Positions 8,131 to 12,156 of a DNA stretch of 12,156 nucleotides are shown piece after piece (position 1 is the first letter of the stretch; each line of letters begins with the position of its first letter). This stretch comes from Euperipatoides rowelli (taxonomy: Eukaryota > Onychophora > Udeonychophora > Euonychophora > Peripatopsidae). Below the pieces are notes generated by a model. That model did no database searches. It was not told where the DNA came from and saw only the letters and a program-made list of their open reading frames with translations. The DNA lies in NCBI GenBank assembly GCA_003024985.2, contig PXIH01S0032825.1. One strand, written 5' to 3'. Made by a program: the position numbers and the translations under genes.

Positions 8131-8995
8131 AGTCTGAATCAGTGTAGCTGATGAGTGAGCTTCCAGACTGCTTGTACATGAGTCCTATGTTTTGAGTTGT
8201 TTGCAAATATCTTAATACGTGTTTTGTGGCTCTCCAATGTGCTTTTCCAGGGTTTTCGTTGTATTGGCTCAAATAGCTGACAGTGTGAGCAATGTCGAGT
8301 CTTGTCACTATGGATAGGTACATGAGTGAGCCTATAAGCAAGTGGTAAGTATATTTGCTCATTTCTTTCTTTTCTTCTTCAGTAGTAAGACACATTTCTT
8401 TGTTTAGTTTTATACTGACATCCATTGGTGCGTTCGCGGGCTTGGCCTCTTGCTTATTATACTGCTTCAATATATTTTTTATGTGCTTCTCTTGGGACAT
8501 TGTTACTTGGCTGCCGTATTCGGTTGTATAAATTTCATTCCAAGGCAGAAATGTAATTTCCCAAAATATTTCATATCGAATTCTTCTTTTAAGTCTTCTT
8601 TCAGCTCTTGATATTGTTCCGGGCTACTTGTGGCTATTATCAGGTCGTCGACGTATACTATCACTATGACTTCTCCTCTTGGTGTTTTCCGGTGGTAAAT
8701 ACAAGTATCGGCATTTAATGCTTTCATGCCCATGNATTTNAGCTTGTCNTCAAGTTTTTTGTACCACTGGCATCCTGCCTGTTTGAGTCCGTAAATAGAT
8801 TTTTGTAGTAGGCATACTTCATGTTCTTTTCCTTTTTGTTCAAATGATTCAGGTTGTTCCATGAAGATTTCTTCACCCAGATTCCCATTTATGTAAGCCA
8901 TTTTGAAGTCTAGCTGGTATAACATTAATTTTTTCAACACAATAGGCTAAAACAGTATGTATTGAGCTCATTCTAGCGACTGTTGCAAAAGTGCT
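8131..8995 (-). pseudogene. copia reverse transcriptase (frameshifted)
   Basis: The RT begins near FATVARMSSI (about 8990-8960). After a frame change at about 8935-8940 it continues QLDFKMAYINGNLGEEI (first catalytic Asp 8910-8908), SIYGLKQAGCQWYKKL, and the palm box YVDD (8655-8644) followed by LIIATSS. FDMKYFGKLHFCLGM follows, then a second frame change near 8540 and the stretch 8500-8093 with SQEKHIKNILKQY, IGSLMYLSIVTRLDIA and HWRATKHVLRYLQ. All are standard copia pol words, in order. Three undetermined bases (8735, 8740, 8749) fall between the YKKL and MGMK segments and leave residues unknown. Both catalytic Asp of YVDD are preserved. Confidence 0.93.
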
Positions 8996-9324
8996 GTCCA
9001 GAGATGTTTTGACTGTGGGAGTGTCGGATTCAATGTTTTGGGTATCAGCCTGTCCACTCAGATTTGTTTCATCGGTAGCTTGATTTGTGTAATTGCTTAG
9101 TTTTGGCCTTCCGGGTTTGCCTGTCTTTATTTTGGCGGGTCTTCCTGGTTTTTTGGGTTTTCTACTGCCTTCCTCCTCTTGTTTGGGAGTTTGATCATGA
9201 GTTAAAGGGTGTTGATCGGCTTGCATGTGTGCCCCCTCTCGCTTGGCATCCTCTCCGGCAGTAGGTTCATCAATTGGGTTTTTTGGTCAAAGTTGTTCAA
9301 TTTCATCTTCATCATTATGTGCTC
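8996..9324 (-). pseudogene. copia integrase-RT linker with paired GRP motifs
   Basis: This spacer joins integrase to RT. It is acidic at its start (DEDEIEQL then a TGA at about 9288), then basic and proline-rich: KKPGRPAKIKTGKPGRPK at 9154-9101, with two GRP cores flanked by Lys. Such cores resemble AT-hook minor-groove binders. The rest is polar and looks disordered (Thr, Asn, Asp, Gln). Spacers of this kind are variable in copia elements. A DNA- or chromatin-binding role for the GRP pair is inference. Confidence 0.65.
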
Positions 9325-10180
9325 GTAGTTTTGAATTCATCGATGAATGTTACATCCCTACTCGTTATCACTTTTTGATTTTTGTCATCCCACAATCGGT
9401 AAGCTTTGCATTTGCTCGAGTATCCTATTAGTTTGCATTTGTGCAATCTCTGCTTGAATTTGCCTTTTTGAGGTTTTTTTGTTCAGGTAGTAAGCTTTCT
9501 GTCCAAAGGTTTTGAAATGTATCATATGGTATCTTTGTTTTAAGGAGTTTGTTGGGCATCTGTTTTGTATGTACGTTGCTGTGTTTATGGCTTCGTCTCA
9601 AAATTTAGTTGGCATTTGTGAATGCATTAATAGACATCTGGCCATTTCTACCAGTGTTCTATGCATTCGCTCTGCACGGTCATTTTGTTGTGGCATGTAG
9701 GCTGCGGTGCGCTGTCGCCGTATTCCCATAGTTTGTAGATATTTGTTAAATTAGTTGTTAAGATACTCCAATCCATTGTCAGTTCCCAAGATTTTGATTT
9801 TTTTGTTTATCTTATTTTCGATCATTACTTTATATTGTACAAATTTGTCTTTTACTTCGTTTTTTGATTTCAGGAAGTAGGTGTCAACGTACTTGGATTT
9901 GCCATCTATGAAAGTTACGAAATATAGTGTGCCTCCAATTGATTCACAACACATCGGTCCGCATATGTCGGAGTCAATTATGTTTAATAGTCCAGTGCTT
10001 TCGTATTTTAATTTTTTGGAAATGGTTTTGCTGTTTGTTTACACTGGATGCAGATTTTGCAATTTAGTTTGGGGCTTTTAGGGTTAAATGATAGTTCTCA
10101 GATCATATTGTCTTTTTGTAGGTTTTTAAGATCCATTTCATTTAAGTGACCATATTTGAGATGCCATTGATGCATTTTGG
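9325..10180 (-). pseudogene. copia integrase (broken)
   Basis: Integrase joins the cDNA ends to the host chromosome. N-terminal zinc domain: HQWHLKYGHLNEMDLKNL (H-x4-H at 10163-10146) and CKIC (10061-10050). Core: SDICGPM with the first Asp at 9969-9967, then FIDGKSKYVDTYF, GTDNGLEY with the second Asp at 9780-9778, and AERMHRTLVEMARCLL with the Glu at 9672-9670. So the D, D and E are all kept. C-terminal part: FGQKAYYLNKK, then in another frame KLIGYSSKCKAYRLWD and SRDVTFIDEF. Breaks are a TGA after DNMI, a TAA after EYLNN, a TGA after PTKF, a frameshift near 9475, and an apparent small deletion before FGQKAYY. Confidence 0.92.
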
Positions 10181-10281
10181 TTGTTGTATAGACTTTTTTG
10201 GTTGTGGATTTTACTTAGTATATGTCTCCTTCTCTTTGGGCTTTTAGTAAGGTTCTTCCATATTGATTCTTTATTTTTGCA

Positions 10282-10650
10282 TCATTTTTTTGTGAATATT
10301 ATTGAGTTATTTTGATTTGAAGCTTTGGATACAGATATCAAGTTGGTTTTAAGTTCTGCCACGCATAGTACATTATTTAGTGTTGTAATTTGGGATTGGG
10401 TGCCACTTTGGACTTTTTGCAATTGGGTGCCACTTTGGACTTTTTGCAATTGGGTGCCACTTTGGACTTTAATTTGCACAGTTCCTCTTCCCATAACATT
10501 TGCCTGTTTATCAATGGCTAGTTTGACATGACTGTTGTTTATTTTCTCCATTTGTTCGAATTTTTGTTCGTCATAATACATATGGGATGTGGCTCCACTA
10601 TCTAGGCACCAGGTATCCTTTGAGAGGTGTTAGCTATCACTTGCCATTGC
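10282..10650 (-). pseudogene. copia protease domain with 27-bp repeat insertion
   Basis: The aspartic protease cuts the gag-pol polyprotein. It reads KDTWCLDSGATSHM with the catalytic DSG at 10602-10594, MYYDEQKFEQM, VMGRGTVQIKV, then a repeated QSGTQLQKV, then LNNVLCVAELKTNLISVSKAS. LDSGATSHM and the LxNVLxVxxLKxNLISVSK end are the two hallmarks of copia proteases. The catalytic Asp is kept. A TAA lies 36 bases before DSG (10632-10630), in the same frame as the upstream zinc knuckle. After FTKK the frame is lost toward integrase, near 10280. The middle of the domain is lengthened by about two copies of a nine-residue unit. Confidence 0.92.
10395..10470. repeat. 27-bp in-frame tandem repeat, 2.8 copies
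   Basis: Units at 10395-10421 and 10422-10448 are identical. A third, partial unit runs 10449-10470. The period of 27 keeps the minus-strand frame and adds nine residues per unit (QSGTQLQKV) inside the protease domain. Confidence 0.97.
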
Positions 10651-10707
10651 TGATAAAGCTGTATTTCTATGATATTTGTTTTGTTTCATGTCATTTTGTT
10701 TTTTCCT

Positions 10708-11435
10708 ACATTCTGATGCTTTGTGCCCCAATTTTTGGCAATAGTTACATTTTATGGGGATGGCGGGGTGCGGTAATTGTCCACATTGCTTTTGCTTTGG
10801 TAGTGCATGGGGAGGGGTGCCCTTTCATATATAGAGTTAGAGTAATGAGCTTGTGAGCTGTCAGTTTGATCGTTTTTATCTTTTCTTGCATTGTATTCTT
10901 CTATTAATTTTATTTTAAGTGCATCAGGTTTTGGTAATCTGTCACGTGATTCAATTGCTATCCGAAAATTTTCATATGTGTCTGGTATGCTATAGAGTAT
11001 TATAAAATTGCTAATAGATCATTTCTTTTAATTTGTCTACAGTATTAACTTGTTCCGTGTTTCATTTTTGTGAACAACAGTAGCTTTAATAAAGTGGCTT
11101 TCCTAGCGAGTCCTTTAGATTCGAATACTTCTTTTAACTTTTCCCAAGTACTTCAGGAGGTTTCCAATATTTTATGTGACAGAGTTCATTTGAATTATCG
11201 TGAGTATAATGTCTGCCGTTGCCTTTTGGTCATTTGTAATCCAATCTTCAATTTGTTTTTGATCCGTAGGTGTGTTAGTAATTGTTGGCTTTTTATTTAA
11301 TCCGTTTACGTATCATCAGCGGTCGTTCCTGATTAGCAATGTTTGCATTTGTAGCTTCCAAGCGTCATAATTGTTCTTATTTGTCTCGGTTCCGAGGTCG
11401 AGCGGATTCGCCTCTGCTTAATGAACCGAAGGCAT
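10708..11435 (-). pseudogene. copia gag, with CCHC zinc knuckle (broken)
   Basis: Gag forms the particle and its knuckle packages RNA. A plausible start is the ATG at 11435-11433, in frame with the gag text but stopped by TAA at 11420-11418. Then come NYDAWKLQMQTLL, IEDWITNDQKATADIIL, STWEKLKEVFESKGLARKA, and SIPDTYENFRIAIESRDRLP followed by a long open run to about 10760. Last is the knuckle C-x2-C-x4-H-x4-C (CNYCQKLGHKASEC, 10749-10708). These are the usual copia gag words in the usual order. At least four frame changes and several stops interrupt them. The knuckle itself is complete and shares its frame with the protease downstream. Confidence 0.9.
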
Positions 11436-11882
11436 ATGCTGAGGTGTACAGGTTCGTGCCTCAGCTTGAGCAGTTAAGGAATGGTTTTTTCCCTAGCTGT
11501 AACAGCTCACTTTGGGTTTTTCCAAGTACGCTGTCCTTGTTAACATCTTAGGAACATGTTTCTGGTGTATTAATTGTAAAAATTATATGGTGTATTTAAA
11601 ATTGATTATCCTAAAAAAAAATACATCTCTTCTCCCGTTGGAGGGAGATTTATTTTTTTAAAAAAATAAAAATAATAATAATTGTTCTTATTTAATTTTG
11701 AAAATTGCATATTTTCCATTTTCTTTTGTAAGTTGAAAATATTTTTTTTTTTTTAAAGTTAGCATAAAACGCTTGTTTTCCAAGCTTATAAAGGCTGGCG
11801 TTTCAATTTCCTTCTTCTTGTTTAAAGTTTGAAAAAGTTTTTAATTTTACTTTCGATGCAGATTTAATCCTTATCCTAAGTC
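11436..11882 (-). other. copia 5' leader, no gene seen
   Basis: About 450 bp between the primer site and the gag start. It is mostly AT-rich with long A and T runs (for example 11660-11700 and 11740-11756). A GC-richer part (about 11395-11470) overlaps the gag start. It contains a perfect 7-bp inverted repeat, GCTGAGG at 11438-11444 and CCTCAGC at 11459-11465. A weaker stem lies at about 11623-11650, and a 6-bp pair AAACGC/GCGTTT at 11767-11803. Leader hairpins could act in packaging or dimerisation, which cannot be shown here. Confidence 0.55.
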
Positions 11883-11896
11883 CTGGGCGCATAACC
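11883..11896 (-). other. copia primer-binding site (initiator tRNA-Met anticodon arm type)
   Basis: Three bases inside the 5' LTR end, minus reads GGTTATGCGCCCAG. The plus strand, CTGGGCGCATAACC, matches the anticodon arm of eukaryotic initiator tRNA-Met (CTGGGCCCATAACC, recalled from memory) at 13 of 14 bases, including the CAT anticodon. Drosophila copia is known to prime from a cleaved 5' half of this tRNA, pairing at this internal site rather than at the 3' CCA end. Confidence 0.7.
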
Positions 11897-11899
11897 ACA

Positions 11900-12079
11900 T
11901 GTTGAGTATTTCGCAGAGGAAGGGCTACATACGAAAGGTTTAAACATAACAAACTTTAATTAGAAGGTAATAACAGTTATTTACATACTCGCTGCATCCT
12001 TTACTTACTCCATGTTTTTATATGCACGTTGAGAACTGTTGTCAGAGCAACGGGGTTGCTATGTCATTTACACCTGACA
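11900..12079 (-). repeat. copia 5' LTR (180 bp)
   Basis: The same ends as the 3' LTR and about 94% identity over aligned bases by eye. On minus this is the upstream LTR and would hold the promoter. Compared with the other copy it keeps several CpG sites (for example TCGC, ACGA, CTCG) that read CA or AA there. Confidence 0.95.
12015..12022 (-). promoter_or_regulatory. TATA-like box in the copia 5' LTR
   Basis: On minus the LTR reads GCATATAAAAACATGG. TATAAAAA is a good TATA box for an LTR promoter firing into the element. The matching place in the 3' LTR has lost the T. Position within the LTR is reasonable, but no start site can be proven from sequence. Confidence 0.45.
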
Positions 12080-12084
12080 CTATT
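12080..12084. other. target-site duplication, right copy (CTATT)
   Basis: Partner of 7484-7488. Deleting the element and this copy leaves an uninterrupted (ATTACT)n array in perfect phase. Confidence 0.85.
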
Positions 12085-12156
12085 ACTATTACTATTACTA
12101 TTACTATTACTATTACTATTACTATTACTATTACTATTACTATTACTATTACTATT
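12080..12156. repeat. (ATTACT)n hexanucleotide array, right half
   Basis: 77 bp of the same pure six-base repeat, in the same orientation as 7403-7488. It starts directly after the other LTR and runs to the window end, so its full length is unknown. The first five bases (CTATT) are one copy of the copia target-site duplication. Confidence 0.98.

Larger units (their letters stand above)
7489..12079 (-). mobile_element. Ty1/copia LTR retrotransposon, complete structure, decayed
   Basis: The element is 4591 bp long. It has LTRs at both ends beginning TGT and ending ACA, a 5-bp duplication CTATT outside each end, a primer-binding site next to the 5' LTR (high-coordinate end) and a purine tract next to the 3' LTR. 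On minus the domains run gag, zinc knuckle, protease, integrase, RT, RNase H. Integrase before RT defines copia. By my count roughly twenty stops or frameshifts interrupt the single gag-pol frame. LTR differences (about 10 substitutions in about 180 aligned bases, plus 12-bp and 1-bp indels) say the insertion is not recent. No envelope-like ORF is present. Confidence 0.95.

Noticed and set aside
8093-8137. In-frame TGA codons in RNase H taken as a recoded (alternative) genetic code
   Set aside because: Other stop types and frameshifts occur throughout the element, and one TGA is explained by CGA to TGA. Decay is simpler.
10325-10531. Plus-strand frame with repeated CNWVPLWTF blocks
   Set aside because: It is the antisense of the 27-bp tandem repeat in the copia protease. 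The minus frame has the DSGATSH context, so the repeat peptide on plus is not real.
11395-11470. GC-richer patch considered as a tRNA gene
   Set aside because: TTCG-like words are present, but I could not fold a cloverleaf with an acceptor stem and T arm. The patch reads in frame with gag.
10587-11551. Several plus-strand frames with hydrophobic stretches over the gag region
   Set aside because: The minus strand carries clear gag words and a zinc knuckle here. The plus frames are shadows with no family features.
1-12156. A new defence or multi-gene system
   Set aside because: Every coding stretch I can recognise belongs to a retroelement, and all are broken. Nothing suggests co-operating host genes.

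Overview
The window reads as TE-packed, intron-free, non-host DNA from an animal genome. There is no bacterial operon structure, no CRISPR array, and no host gene I can support. It holds decayed retroelements of four kinds: two Tx1/L1-like LINEs, one CR1/Jockey-group LINE, one Penelope-like fragment and one nearly complete Ty1/copia LTR element. All but the Penelope-like fragment lie on the minus strand. The species cannot be named from the sequence. This mix fits a metazoan with a TE-rich, AT-rich genome, and that is inference.

Layout. (1) About 1-3670, minus: LINE A, a Tx1/L1-type ORF2 with endonuclease, reverse transcriptase (RT) and a C-terminal Cys/His motif, broken by many frameshifts. 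(2) About 3675-3938, plus: a short RT fragment best explained as Penelope-like. It ends at an N (3935). (3) About 3942-5700, minus: LINE B, a second, much more AT-rich Tx1/L1-like element. (4) About 5701-7401, minus: LINE C, a CR1/Jockey-group element with a (TAAA)n tail, apparently inserted into LINE B and truncated inside the RT. It carries a local duplication plus inversion. (5) 7403-7488 and 12080-12156: two halves of one pure (ATTACT)n hexanucleotide array. (6) 7489-12079, minus: a Ty1/copia element of about 4.6 kb. It has both LTRs, a 5-bp target-site duplication (TSD), a primer-binding site, a polypurine tract and recognisable gag, protease, integrase, RT and RNase H remnants.

The copia insertion splits the hexanucleotide array. 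Removing the element plus one TSD copy (CTATT) restores the repeat phase exactly. The two LTRs differ at about 10 aligned bases plus a 12-bp and a 1-bp indel, and the coding region has roughly twenty stops or frameshifts, so the copy is old and inactive. Its primer site resembles the anticodon arm of initiator tRNA-Met, the half-tRNA priming known for Drosophila copia. I see no new multi-gene system. The interest lies in the nested structure and in several local rearrangements.
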